A stretch of DNA of 64,000 nucleotides from Palsa-504 sp963800415 (GTDB taxonomy: Bacteria; Actinomycetota; Actinomycetes; Streptosporangiales; Streptosporangiaceae). Shown here one piece after another: positions 17,108-26,076 of this stretch. The translations under genes and the position numbers were made by a program. The notes under the pieces are model-generated. The model had not been told where the DNA came from. It worked only from the letters and a program-made list of their open reading frames with translations, and searched no databases. Position 1 is the stretch's first letter. Every line of letters begins with the position of its first letter. Location of the stretch: contig CAWDBS010000049.1 in the NCBI GenBank assembly GCA_963800415.1, forward strand, positions 13,648-77,647, given 5' to 3'.

Positions 17108-17245
17108 CGAGCCGCGCTGGCTGCCCGGGTGGCCCTGCTGACCGACCACGTTTTCAGGCCGATGCCGCCGATGCCCTTCGAATACGAAGGCCGGGACGTG
17201 GTGGCCCGCTGCCGCGCCAGCCTGTTCCGCGCGGGCCGCAGGATC
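17108..17245 (+). pseudogene. Fragment of an ECF sigma factor C-terminal domain
   Basis: Translation across this short region gives VALLTDHVFRPMPPMPFEYEG followed by RDVVARC and FRAGRR, which resembles the SnoaL-like tail of ECF sigma factors of the SigG/ECF41 type. There is no upstream sigma domain and the frame continues into unrelated sequence. It is probably a gene remnant. The evidence is a pattern match over about 40 residues only. Confidence 0.4.
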
Positions 17246-17379
17246 TGCGGTGGGCTGTCGGTGGTGTCCGTTGCCGGCCGTGGCCGGGAGGCTTAGCGTG
17301 GGACACAGGAATGGGCGCGTCCTTGTCAGTACCAGCCCAGGCCAGGCGTTCCTGACCGCGCGCGAAACGGGGAGAACAG

Positions 17380-19500
17380 ATGAGCAGGCTGAGGAAGATC
17401 GCGGAGATTCCGGCCGGGAGCTGGACCAAGTGGGTGGTCGTGGGCTTCTGGATCGTCGTGCTCGTCCTGGCCTTCCCGCTGTCCAAGAAGCTCACCGGGG
17501 TGGAGAAGAACGACCTGAAGTACTGGCTGCCCGCCAACGCGGAGTCGACCAAGGTCCTGGACGTGGAGTCGCGCTTCCAGTCACCCAACGTCTACGCCGG
17601 AGTTGTCGTCTACCTGCGCCCCTCCGGCCTGACCCCGGCGGACCGGGCCAAGGCGGCCGCGGACGCCCGGAAGTTCGCCGCTATTCCCGGCGCCGTGCCC
17701 GGTTCCGTCGTGGGCCCGATCCCGTCGGCAGACGGCAAGGCCATCCAGACCATCCTCCAGGTGAACCTGGGCACGCAGGGCTGGGCCGCCGCGACCACGG
17801 TCGTCGATGATATCCGCGCGATCACCAACTCGAACGCGAACGGCCTGGTCTCTCACGTCACCGGCCCGCTCGGGAACGCGGCCGACAACAACAATGTGTT
17901 CAAGGGCATTGCCGGAACGCTGCTGTACTCGGCCGTGGCCGTGGTCATCCTGATCTTGCTGATCACCTACCGCAGTCCGGTGCTCTGGCTGCTGCCGGTG
18001 ATCTCCTCCGGGGTGGCGCTGATCATCGCCCAGGCGGTGATCTACCTCCTCGCGGCCCACGCCGGCCTCGTGGTCAACGCGCAGAGCGCCGGCATCTTGG
18101 AGGTGCTGGTCTTCGGCGCGAGCACGGATTATGCGCTGCTGATCGTCGCGCGGTACCGGGAGGAACTGCGCCGCCACGACCGCCGTCACGCGGCGATGGC
18201 CGAGGCGCTGCGGCGGGCCGGCCCGGCGATCATCGCCAGCGCCGCCACCGTCATCCTGGCGCTGCTGACGCTGCTCGTCGCGGAGCTGAACTCGACGAAG
18301 GACCTGGGACCGGTGCTGGCCGTCGGCGTCGCGGTCGGCATGCTCATCATGATCACCCTCTTGCCCGCCCTGCTGGTGATCGTCCCCCGTGGTGTTTTCT
18401 GGCCGTACAAGCCCACCTACGGCTCACCCGAGCCGACGACCAGAGGGCTGTGGGCGCGGGTCGGCTGGAGCATCGCCACCCGGGCCAGGCTCACCTGGAT
18501 CGTCACCGCCGTGATCCTGGGCGTCCTGGCCCTCGGCCTGACCGGCCTGAAGGCCGATGGCCTGACCAACGCGCAAGCCTTCCGCGGGCATCCCGATTCG
18601 GTAGTCGGCGAAACCGTGCTCGGCGCGCATTTCCCGGCCGGCGCGGGCGCGCCCGTCATCGTGATCGGCAACGCCAGCGCGGCGGCCCCGCTGCGGTCCG
18701 CCTTCGCCGCCACCCCGGGGATCGCCAGCGTGTCGCCGCCGGCGGTCCGGGCGGGCTACGTCTATCTTCAGGGCACGCTGACCGCGCCGCCCGACAGCCA
18801 GGCCGGGTACGACACCGTCGACCGGGTCCGGTCCGCGGTGCACGCCGTTCCCGGCGCCGACGCCCTGGTCGGTGGCGTCACCGCGATCAGCCTGGACGTC
18901 AAGCGGGCGACCGCGCACGACCGTAACGTTGTCATCCCGCTCATCCTCGTGGTGGTGTTCGTCATCCTCGGGCTGTTGCTGCGGGCGCTGGTGGCGCCCT
19001 TGGTCCTGACCGCCACGGTGGTGCTCTCGTTCGCCGCCGCCCTCGGCGTCAGCGCCTTCTTCTTCAACCACGTGTTCGGGTTCGGCGGCGCCGATACCTC
19101 GTTCCCGCTGTTCGTGTTCGTGTTCCTCGTCGCGCTGGGCATCGACTACAACATCTTCCTGATGACCAGGGTGCGGGAGGAGGCGATCAGGCGCGACGCC
19201 CGGCACGGCGCGATCGTCGGGCTCGCCGCGACCGGCGGGGTGATCACCTCGGCGGGCTTCGTGCTGGCCGGCACGTTCGCCGTCCTGGCCACGATTCCGT
19301 CCACGTTCCTGACCGAGCTGGGCTTCGCGGTCGCGTTCGGCATCCTGCTCGACACGATCGTCGTCCGGTCCGTGCTGGTCACCGCGCTGAACCTGGACAT
19401 CGGCCGGTGGATGTGGTGGCCGAGCAAGCTGGCGCAAAAGCCCGATCCGGCACCAGGTGAGCTGAGTAAGGAGCGCGCCCAAGCCACCGTCGCAGGCTGA
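17380..19500 (+). CDS. MMPL-family RND transporter
   Basis: The 706-residue membrane protein has the two-fold MMPL layout: one N-terminal helix, a soluble domain, a block of helices with VLVFGASTDYALLIVARYREELR, then a repeat of the same plan with FVFLVALGIDYNIFLMTRVREEA. The two Asp-Tyr motifs are the proton-relay positions of this class. It is predicted to export lipids or hydrophobic compounds using proton motive force. ATG 17380 follows a GGGGAGA ribosome site. No operon partner is evident: the next gene starts about 180 bases later. Confidence 0.92.
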   Translation: MSRLRKIAEIPAGSWTKWVVVGFWIVVLVLAFPLSKKLTGVEKNDLKYWLPANAESTKVLDVESRFQSPNVYAGVVVYLRPSGLTPADRAKAAADARKFAAIPGAVPGSVVGPIPSADGKAIQTILQVNLGTQGWAAATTVVDDIRAITNSNANGLVSHVTGPLGNAADNNNVFKGIAGTLLYSAVAVVILILLITYRSPVLWLLPVISSGVALIIAQAVIYLLAAHAGLVVNAQSAGILEVLVFGASTDYALLIVARYREELRRHDRRHAAMAEALRRAGPAIIASAATVILALLTLLVAELNSTKDLGPVLAVGVAVGMLIMITLLPALLVIVPRGVFWPYKPTYGSPEPTTRGLWARVGWSIATRARLTWIVTAVILGVLALGLTGLKADGLTNAQAFRGHPDSVVGETVLGAHFPAGAGAPVIVIGNASAAAPLRSAFAATPGIASVSPPAVRAGYVYLQGTLTAPPDSQAGYDTVDRVRSAVHAVPGADALVGGVTAISLDVKRATAHDRNVVIPLILVVVFVILGLLLRALVAPLVLTATVVLSFAAALGVSAFFFNHVFGFGGADTSFPLFVFVFLVALGIDYNIFLMTRVREEAIRRDARHGAIVGLAATGGVITSAGFVLAGTFAVLATIPSTFLTELGFAVAFGILLDTIVVRSVLVTALNLDIGRWMWWPSKLAQKPDPAPGELSKERAQATVAG

Positions 19501-19678
19501 TCCGAGGCCGGCCTGGGACCCGGCCGTCCGGCATCAGTTCTTTAATTCCGAACGGTCCGGGTGTGACGCCTACCCGCCACCAGGGGTTCACCTCAAGCCG
19601 GGGAAGCCCGCGCCCGGCTGTCGCGTTACAGTGCGTGGTGAGATGGCCGATAAGGCTTAACGACGAGCGGAGGTGACC

Positions 19679-20560
19679 ATGGCGCTGCCGCAAGATTCCG
19701 CGCCCAAGTTCGGTGAGTACGCCCACCCGGAGATGATCGTGTCGACCGAGTGGGTCGCGGCGCACCTGGACGACCCCGGCCTGGTGGTGGCGGAGTCCGA
19801 CGAGGACGTGCTGCTGTACGAGACCGGCCACATCCCGGGCGCGGTCAAGCTGGACTGGCATACCGAACTCAACGACCCGGTCACCCGCGACTACGTGGAC
19901 GGGGCCGGCTTCGCCGCGCTGATGTCCGGCAAGGGGATCGGCCGGGATACCACGCTGGTGATCTACGGCGACCGGAACAACTGGTGGGCGGCGTACGCGC
20001 TGTGGGTATGCTCGCTGTTCGGGCACCCGGACGTGCGCCTGGTCGACGGCGGCCGGGCCAAGTGGATCGCCGAGGGCCGCCCGGTCAGCACCGGCACGCC
20101 GAAGCGCCCGGCGGCCGACTACCCGGTCGTGGACCGCGACGACCAGCGGATCCGCGCCTTCAAGGACCAGGTCCTGGACCACCTCGGCCAGCCGATGATC
20201 GACGTGCGGTCACCCGGCGAGTACACCGGCGAGCTGCTGCACATGCCGGACTACCCGCAAGAGGGCGCGCTGCGCGGCGGCCACATCCCGGGAGCGCGGA
20301 GCATCCCCTGGGCCCGCGCCGCCGCCGAGGACGCCACCTTCCGCACCCGGGCCGAACTCGAGGCCATCTACCAGGGCGAGGCCGGGCTGCGCCCCGATGA
20401 CGACGTGGTCGTCTACTGCCGCATCGGCGAGCGGTCCAGCCACACCTGGTTCGTGCTCCAGCACCTGCTCGGCTACCCGCACGTGCGCAACTACGACGGC
20501 TCGTGGACCGAGTGGGGGAACAGCGTCCGGGTGCCCATCACCCGCGGGGACAGCCCGTGA
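19679..20560 (+). CDS. Sulfurtransferase, two rhodanese domains
   Basis: Two rhodanese domains are present: an inactive N-terminal one (VVAESDEDVLLYETGHIPGAVKLDW) and a C-terminal one with the active Cys247 in VVYCRIGERSSHTW. The length of 293 residues fits thiosulfate or mercaptopyruvate sulfurtransferases of the SseA/CysA group. ATG 19679 is chosen because GGAGG lies five bases upstream. Its stop overlaps the GTG of a SufE-like gene (GTGA), so sulfur carried on the cysteine may be passed to SufE; that hand-over is inferred from context. The exact donor is not determined. Confidence 0.93.
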   Translation: MALPQDSAPKFGEYAHPEMIVSTEWVAAHLDDPGLVVAESDEDVLLYETGHIPGAVKLDWHTELNDPVTRDYVDGAGFAALMSGKGIGRDTTLVIYGDRNNWWAAYALWVCSLFGHPDVRLVDGGRAKWIAEGRPVSTGTPKRPAADYPVVDRDDQRIRAFKDQVLDHLGQPMIDVRSPGEYTGELLHMPDYPQEGALRGGHIPGARSIPWARAAAEDATFRTRAELEAIYQGEAGLRPDDDVVVYCRIGERSSHTWFVLQHLLGYPHVRNYDGSWTEWGNSVRVPITRGDSP

Positions 20561-21024
20561 CCGCACCGCCCGAGACCCCACCGCCCGAGAACGGCGCCAC
20601 CCTGCACCCCCGCCTGCAGGAGATCGTCGAGGACTTCCACTCGGTGCCGGATAAGGACCGGCTGCAGCTGCTGCTGGAGTTCTCCCAGGAGCTGCCCGCC
20701 CTGCCGGAGCGTTACGCCGAGCATCGTGACCTGCTCGAGCAGGTACCCGAGTGCCAGACGCCGCTGTTCCTGGCCGTCGAGACCGGACCGGATGCGGCCG
20801 TGCACCTGTTCTTCGACGCGCCGCGGGAGGCGCCGACCACTCGCGGCTTCGCCGCCATCCTGCACGCCGGCCTGGACGGGCTCGACGCGGAGGAGGTGCT
20901 GGCCACGCCGGCCGAGTTCTCCAGCCAGCTCGGGCTGCAGGACCTGGTGAGCCCGCTGCGGCTGCGCGGCATGGCCGCGATGCTGGCCCGGATCAAGCGC
21001 CAGGTCCGCGACCAGCGCGGCTGA
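20557..21024 (+). CDS. SufE-family sulfur acceptor protein
   Basis: This 155-residue protein has the SufE plan: LQEIVEDFHSVPDKDRLQLLLEFS, the acceptor Cys66 in VPECQTPLFLAV, a central sheet and the late LRGMAAMLARIKRQV. SufE proteins take persulfide sulfur from a desulfurase and deliver it to Fe-S cluster assembly. It overlaps the preceding sulfurtransferase by four bases, which suggests a dedicated sulfur relay. The GTG start is set by this overlap. Confidence 0.9.
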   Translation: MTAPPETPPPENGATLHPRLQEIVEDFHSVPDKDRLQLLLEFSQELPALPERYAEHRDLLEQVPECQTPLFLAVETGPDAAVHLFFDAPREAPTTRGFAAILHAGLDGLDAEEVLATPAEFSSQLGLQDLVSPLRLRGMAAMLARIKRQVRDQRG

Positions 21025-21151
21025 CCAGCGACGGCAGGACTTCACCCGCCCAGGGTGACGGCCGATCCGGTGCACCTGTGATCGTCTGGGGATAGGAGGC
21101 GATGGCAGCAGGGCTGGACGTCTCCGGCCACGGATAGGTGGGTGGACGGCC

Positions 21152-21805
21152 ATGGTTCTTGACCTTCTGTTGATCGGCGTGGCGGTAGCGCTCGATCCGC
21201 TGCCGCTGACGGCATTCCTGGTTGTGCTGCCCTCCAAGCGCGGCGTGCGGAAGGGCACCGCATTCCTGTTCGGCTGGCTGGTGTCCCTGGCCATCGTGGT
21301 CACGGTCACCGTGCTCGCGACCGGCAATAACCCGCCCAAGCCGAACACGGCCCCGTCGCTGGCGTCGCTGGCGGTGAAGATCGCCATCGGAGCCTTCCTG
21401 GTCTGGTTCGCGATCCGGCAGCGGCGGCGGATGCGGGGGCCGAAGAAGCAGAAGAAGCCGCCGAAGTGGCAGGAGCACGTGGACAACATGTCGCCGTGGT
21501 TCGCCATGGGCCTGGCCCCTGCGCTTCAGCCCTGGACCCTGATCGCCGCGGGGGCGGCCACTGTCGTGGAGGCCAAGCTGGCCAGCTGGGAGAGCTTTCT
21601 CGCGCTGATCGGGTTCTGCGTGCTGGGCTCGGCGTCCTACATCGCCATGGTGATCTACGCCGCCTTCTGGCCCGGCCCGGCCCAGGCGTTCCTGGCCAGG
21701 GCCAGGGCATGGATAGAGCGCCATACCGACCAGGCGATCGTCATAGGGTGCCTGGTCCTCGGCTTGTGGCTCATCGCGAACAGCATCTACCTGATCGTCA
21801 CCTGA
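21152..21805 (+). CDS. GAP-family (SfLAP-like) membrane protein
   Basis: A 217-residue protein with about six hydrophobic helices and a basic loop (RQRRRMRGPKKQKKPPKWQ). The start VLDLLLIGVAVALDPLPLTAFLVVL resembles the GAP/Sap family, named after mycobacterial proteins needed for export of sulfolipid and other glycolipids. Function here is not known. An SD-like GGTGG lies before ATG 21152. A DMT-type transporter follows 31 bases later, and the two are probably cotranscribed. Confidence 0.8.
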   Translation: MVLDLLLIGVAVALDPLPLTAFLVVLPSKRGVRKGTAFLFGWLVSLAIVVTVTVLATGNNPPKPNTAPSLASLAVKIAIGAFLVWFAIRQRRRMRGPKKQKKPPKWQEHVDNMSPWFAMGLAPALQPWTLIAAGAATVVEAKLASWESFLALIGFCVLGSASYIAMVIYAAFWPGPAQAFLARARAWIERHTDQAIVIGCLVLGLWLIANSIYLIVT

Positions 21806-21836
21806 GGGGCCTGCCTACCGGGAGGACGTAGCGTCC

Positions 21837-22694
21837 GTGGTCATCGTGTTCGCTCTGCTGGCGGCTCTGTCCAACGCGGTCAACGTCACCACTCAGCACA
21901 TGGCCAGCACCGCCGATCCGCGCGGGTCCTCGGGCTGGCGGCTGGTCCTTTACCTGTTCCGCAGTCCCCTGTGGCTTTTCGGCTGGGTGGCCCTGGCGGC
22001 GGCGTTCGTGTTCCAGGCCCTGGCCCTGAACGCTGGCCTGCTGTCGGTCGTGCAGCCGCTGATGGCCACGGAACTCATTTTCGCGCTGGTCTTGCGCCAG
22101 TTCTGGATTCACCAGTCGATCCTGAAGATTACCTGGGGCGGCGCCGCTTTGGCCTGCGTGGGCCTGGGCGTGTTCATCGTCGCCGGTGAGCCCCGCGGCG
22201 GTCGTCCCACACCGACGAGTCAGCACTGGATCGCGGCCGTAGTGGCCTGCGGCGCCACTGCCGCCGTGCTGGCCGCCCTGGCGCAGCGGGGATCCGCGAA
22301 CTGGCGCGCTGCTGCGTTTGCGTCGGCGGCCGGGACGATCTGGGCGCTCGTGGCGACGTTCATCAAGACCACGACGGACACGCTGACCCAGTTCGGCGTG
22401 GCCGGAATGTTCACCCACTGGCCGGTATACGCCCTGGCCGTGGGGGCCGTGGCAGGCACCCTGCTGCAGCAGGCGGCACTTCACGTCGGACCGTTGAAGG
22501 TCTCTCAGCCTTTTCTGGTGATCATCGATCCGATCGTCAGCATCACCCTGAGCGTGTGGTTGTTCGCCGAGTACTTCACATCCAGCGCCGCGGTCCTGGC
22601 CGCAGCGGCGGCCGCCTTCGCCGTGATGTGCGCCGGGGTGGTCCTGCTGACCCAGACCGCACCAGCGACCATGGACGCCGCTCCCCGCGGCTAG
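21837..22694 (+). CDS. DMT-superfamily (EamA/NIPA-like) transporter
   Basis: The 285-residue protein has about nine to ten membrane helices and two internally similar halves, with VVQPLMATELIFALVLRQFW in the first and KVSQPFLVIIDPIVSITLSVWLF in the second, as in drug/metabolite transporters. Substrate and direction are unknown; magnesium-type NIPA relatives are also possible. GTG 21837 follows GGGAGGACG, a good ribosome site. Its neighbour upstream is the GAP-like membrane protein. Confidence 0.85.
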   Translation: MVIVFALLAALSNAVNVTTQHMASTADPRGSSGWRLVLYLFRSPLWLFGWVALAAAFVFQALALNAGLLSVVQPLMATELIFALVLRQFWIHQSILKITWGGAALACVGLGVFIVAGEPRGGRPTPTSQHWIAAVVACGATAAVLAALAQRGSANWRAAAFASAAGTIWALVATFIKTTTDTLTQFGVAGMFTHWPVYALAVGAVAGTLLQQAALHVGPLKVSQPFLVIIDPIVSITLSVWLFAEYFTSSAAVLAAAAAAFAVMCAGVVLLTQTAPATMDAAPRG

Positions 22695-22824
22695 CTGCTG
22701 ATCCGGGCGGCGGCTGGCCTGTTACGATGCTCGGCACCGGCCTCTTACCCCAGGGATCGCCTCACGCGGATGACTGCTCCGAACGCGGTAACGTCAGCTT
22801 CCGGTTTGCCGACACGAGACCGGG

Positions 22825-23067
22825 GAGGCGCGGGACGCCTTCCTCCGCGAGCGGCACCGCTACGAGGAGCGGATCCGGGACCTGTTCGCGGCGGCCGTCG
22901 AGGCCGGCGAACTGCGCCGGGACCTCGACCTGGACGACGCCACGCTGGTCTTCCTGTCCGTGGCCAACTGGGCGTACACCTGGCTCATGCCCGAGACCGA
23001 CGTCGGGGCGCTGACCTCGAGGCTGATCTCGATGCTGCTCGGCGGGATAGGCCGGGAGCGCCCCTGA
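22825..23067 (+). pseudogene. C-terminal fragment of a TetR-family regulator
   Basis: The frame ending at the TGA 23065-23067 reads AFLRERHRYEERIRDLFAAA, then VEAGELRRDLDLDDATLVFL and NWAYTWLMPETD, matching the ligand-binding half of TetR regulators. No helix-turn-helix half is found upstream; the preceding 130 bases carry no continuous matching frame. It lies beside the PHA locus and may be the leftover of a regulator of that locus, which is inference. Confidence 0.65.
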
Positions 23068-23091
23068 CCGGGCCGCCGGGCGGCCCGGTCA
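23065..23091. terminator. Strong hairpin, likely bidirectional terminator
   Basis: A 13-base arm TGACCGGGCCGCC is followed after one base by its exact complement GGCGGCCCGGTCA. It sits between the TetR fragment (plus) and the end of the PHA synthase gene (minus, stop at 23111), a position suited to end transcription in both directions. There is no T-run, as is usual in high-GC actinomycetes. Confidence 0.75.
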
Positions 23092-23110
23092 CATCATCGG
23101 GGACAGGTTG

Positions 23111-24913
23111 TCACTGGTGCACGTAGGTGCCCGGGGCTGGCTCTTTCGCCGGGAAGCGACGGCTGCCGACGGACTTGGGTGCCGCGATCTGCTCACCGGA
23201 GCGGTCGGCCAGCCAGCCGGCCCAGTGCTCCCACCAGGAGCCCTCGTGCCGCTGGGCGCCCGCCAGCCACTGCTCGGCGTCGGGCGGGGTCTCCGGATTG
23301 ACGTAGTACCCGAGCCGGGGGTGCTTCGGGTCGGCCACCACGGTCTGGATGTGGCCGCTGGAGCACAGCACGAACTGAGAGCGGCCGGAGACCAGCTGGG
23401 TGGTCCGGTAGCAGGTCTGCCACGGCGTGATGTGGTCGGTCATCCCGGCCGCCACGTACGTGTCGCAGTTGATCCGGGAGAGGTCGATCGGCGTGCCGAG
23501 GACCTTCAGGGCACCCGGGTGCACTAGCTCGTTGCCTGCCACCATGTCGAGCAGCTGATGGTGGAAGGCGGAAGTCAGCCGGGTCGTGTCGGCGTTCCAG
23601 GCGAGGATGTCGAAGGTCGGCGGGTCCTTGCCGAGCAGGTAGTTGTTCACCCAGTAGTTCCACACCAGGTCGTTGGGGCGCAGCCAGGCGAACATCTGCC
23701 CCATCTGCCAGCCGTCGATCACCCCGCTGCGTTGCGAGACCTTCTTGGCCACCGCGAGGGTCTGTGGCGATGCGAACAGGAACATCCGCCCATCAGACTC
23801 GCAGTCGAGCAGGGTGACGAACATCGTGGCAGAGTGAACCTTGTCCTCCCCCAGGGCGGCGAGGTGCGCCTGCGTGACCGCGGCCGTCATCCCGCCCAGG
23901 CAGCCGCCCATGATGTTCACATCCGGCGAACCGGAGACCGCGCGGGCCACGTCGAGCGCCTCGATCGTCGCCTGCGCATAGGTGTCGAAATCCCAGTCGC
24001 GCTGCGCCCCCGTCGGGTTGCGCCAGCTTATCCCGAACACGCCGATGCCGCGCTTGAGCAGGTATTCGTACAGGCTGCGGCCTGGTGACAGGTCAAGCGC
24101 GTAGAACTTGTTCACCTGCGGGGGCACCATGAGTATGGGGCGCTGGTAGACGGTGTTGGTTTGCGGGGTGTACTGGATCAGCTCGAAGACCTCGGTCCGG
24201 TGAATGACCGCGCCGGGCGTCGCCGCGATGGTCTCGCCTACCTTGAACGGCCTGCGGTCAACCATCGACGGCATGCCGCGGTTGTGCCGTACATCGCCGA
24301 CCCAGTTGGCGATCCCCTTGCCGACGCTGCCGCCGCCGGTGTCGAACCCGCGCTTGATGGCCGCGGGATTGCCCAGGAAGGAGTTGGTCGGCGCCAGGCT
24401 CTCCCGGAGCAACATCAGCGCGAAGCGCGCCCGCTCGCGGTTCACGCCCTCGATGCCGAGACTGTCGACGAAGGGGTCGACCCTTGACCCGTAGTAGAGA
24501 TACGTCTGCATCATCCTGCGGTACAGCGGGTTCTCCCGCCACGCCGCATCGGCAAATCGCTTATCTCCCTTTTCCGGTGTCACCTGCGACGTGCCGAGCG
24601 CGATCCGCAGCAGTTCCTGGGCCGCCCCGGGCGTGTCCCGCACCAGCGTCAGCGGCTCCCGCACCGCCTGCTGGCCGAGGAACCGCACTGCGCCGATGGC
24701 CGCGCGGGGGCTCAGGCCAGCGAAGGGGCCCGGTCCGGGGGCCGCCTGTGCGCCGCCTGCCGGCTGAGCCGCGGTGTCCGCGAGGGCGTGCTGCGGCTGC
24801 GGGCCGGCCTCCGCGATCTTGTGCGTACTTGACGCCGTGGACCTGGGTGCGCCTGCTTTACGTCCGTTGGGACTGGTCTTGGTGTGCGGTGCCTTGCCGC
24901 GCTGAGTTGTCAT
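23111..24913 (-). CDS. phaC: Polyhydroxyalkanoate synthase
   Basis: The 600-residue protein has a 60-residue Ala/Pro/Thr-rich N-terminal extension, then a PHA synthase N-domain and an alpha/beta-hydrolase catalytic domain. The lipase-like box GGCLGG places the nucleophile at Cys338; the Asp is in ILAWNADTTRL and the His in SSGHIQ. It polymerises hydroxyacyl-CoA into PHA granules. Length and lack of a nearby PhaE or PhaR suggest a self-sufficient class I or II type enzyme. ATG 24913 overlaps the thiolase stop by four bases. The long low-complexity N-terminus is unusual and may be dispensable. Confidence 0.93.
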   Translation of the reverse strand: MTTQRGKAPHTKTSPNGRKAGAPRSTASSTHKIAEAGPQPQHALADTAAQPAGGAQAAPGPGPFAGLSPRAAIGAVRFLGQQAVREPLTLVRDTPGAAQELLRIALGTSQVTPEKGDKRFADAAWRENPLYRRMMQTYLYYGSRVDPFVDSLGIEGVNRERARFALMLLRESLAPTNSFLGNPAAIKRGFDTGGGSVGKGIANWVGDVRHNRGMPSMVDRRPFKVGETIAATPGAVIHRTEVFELIQYTPQTNTVYQRPILMVPPQVNKFYALDLSPGRSLYEYLLKRGIGVFGISWRNPTGAQRDWDFDTYAQATIEALDVARAVSGSPDVNIMGGCLGGMTAAVTQAHLAALGEDKVHSATMFVTLLDCESDGRMFLFASPQTLAVAKKVSQRSGVIDGWQMGQMFAWLRPNDLVWNYWVNNYLLGKDPPTFDILAWNADTTRLTSAFHHQLLDMVAGNELVHPGALKVLGTPIDLSRINCDTYVAAGMTDHITPWQTCYRTTQLVSGRSQFVLCSSGHIQTVVADPKHPRLGYYVNPETPPDAEQWLAGAQRHEGSWWEHWAGWLADRSGEQIAAPKSVGSRRFPAKEPAPGTYVHQ

Positions 24914-26076
24914 GACAGCCTCTCTATGATGATGGCCATGCCCTGGCCGCCGCCGACGCACATCGTTTCCAGCCCGATCGTCTGGTCCCGGGTGCGCAGG
25001 TCGTTCAGCAGCGTGGCCAGGATGCGCACCCCGGTCATGCCGAACGGGTGGCCGAGCGCGATGGCGCCGCCGTGCGGGTTGAGCTTGTCGCCGAACGGGT
25101 CGACACCGAGTTCTCTCGCCGACGGGATGACCTGCGCCGCGAACGCCTCGTTGATCTCGACCACGTCCACGTCATCGATGGTCATCCCGGCCCGGGCTAG
25201 CGCTTGCCGGCTGGACTGGATCGGGCCCAGGCCCATCATCTCGGGCTCCAGGGCGCTGACGCCGGTGCAGACGATGCGGGCCAGCGGGGTGATCCCGAGC
25301 TGCCCGGCCAGAGCCCGCGACATCACCACGGCCGCCGCCGCGCCGTCGTTAAGCGGGCAGGCGTTCCCCGCGGTCACCCGGCCGTTCTCGCGGAACACCG
25401 GCTTCAGCGAGGCCAGCCTGTCCAGCGTGGTGTCCGGCCGGGGGCCGTCGTCCTTGGTCATGGTGGCCCCGGAGGACAGCGGCACCGGGATGATCTCCCG
25501 GGCGAAGATCCCGTCCTTGGTGGCCGTGACCGCGCGCAGGTGGCTCTGCAGGGCGTACCGGTCCATCTCCTCGCGGGTGACGCCGTAGTAGTCGGCCACG
25601 TTCTCGGCCGTCTCGCCCATGCTCATGTAGGCCTGGGGGAGCCCCTCCGCGTTCCCGGCGAACAGCCGCGGGTTCTGCGTTCCCGGCTGGTCGGCGAACA
25701 CCCCGAGCGGCGAGCGGGTGCTCGACTCCACGCCGGCGCACACGAACGCCGAGCCCTCGTCCGCCTTGATGGCGTGGAAGGCCATCCGGACGGCCAGCAG
25801 CGACGACGCGCAGTAGCGGTTGACCGTGGTGCCCGGAGCATTCACCCGGGCCAGGATGCTGATGATCCGTCCCAGGTTGTGTCCCTGCTCACCGCCGGGC
25901 AGCGCGCAGCCGCAGATCACATCCTCGATCTGGCCGCGGTCCAGCTGCGGGATCTGCTTGAGCACCTCGTCGACGACGTAGCCGCCCAGGTCATCGGGCC
26001 GCTGATCGATCAGCGAGCCCTTGACGGCGCGGCCGATCGGTGTGCGGCCGATGGCGGCGATAACGACTTCTGACAT
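24910..26076 (-). CDS. Thiolase (acetyl-CoA C-acyltransferase)
   Basis: A 388-residue thiolase with the nucleophile Cys89 in VNRYCASSLLAVRMA, the His in GGAIALGHPFGMTG and the second Cys in MCVGGGQGMAI. It can either condense acyl-CoA units for polymer building or cleave 3-ketoacyl-CoA in beta-oxidation. It sits between an acyl-CoA ligase and PHA synthase with one- and four-base overlaps. No phaB-type reductase is in the cluster, so its direction is uncertain. ATG 26076 is preferred over the in-frame GTG one codon upstream. Confidence 0.92.
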   Translation of the reverse strand: MSEVVIAAIGRTPIGRAVKGSLIDQRPDDLGGYVVDEVLKQIPQLDRGQIEDVICGCALPGGEQGHNLGRIISILARVNAPGTTVNRYCASSLLAVRMAFHAIKADEGSAFVCAGVESSTRSPLGVFADQPGTQNPRLFAGNAEGLPQAYMSMGETAENVADYYGVTREEMDRYALQSHLRAVTATKDGIFAREIIPVPLSSGATMTKDDGPRPDTTLDRLASLKPVFRENGRVTAGNACPLNDGAAAAVVMSRALAGQLGITPLARIVCTGVSALEPEMMGLGPIQSSRQALARAGMTIDDVDVVEINEAFAAQVIPSARELGVDPFGDKLNPHGGAIALGHPFGMTGVRILATLLNDLRTRDQTIGLETMCVGGGQGMAIIIERLS

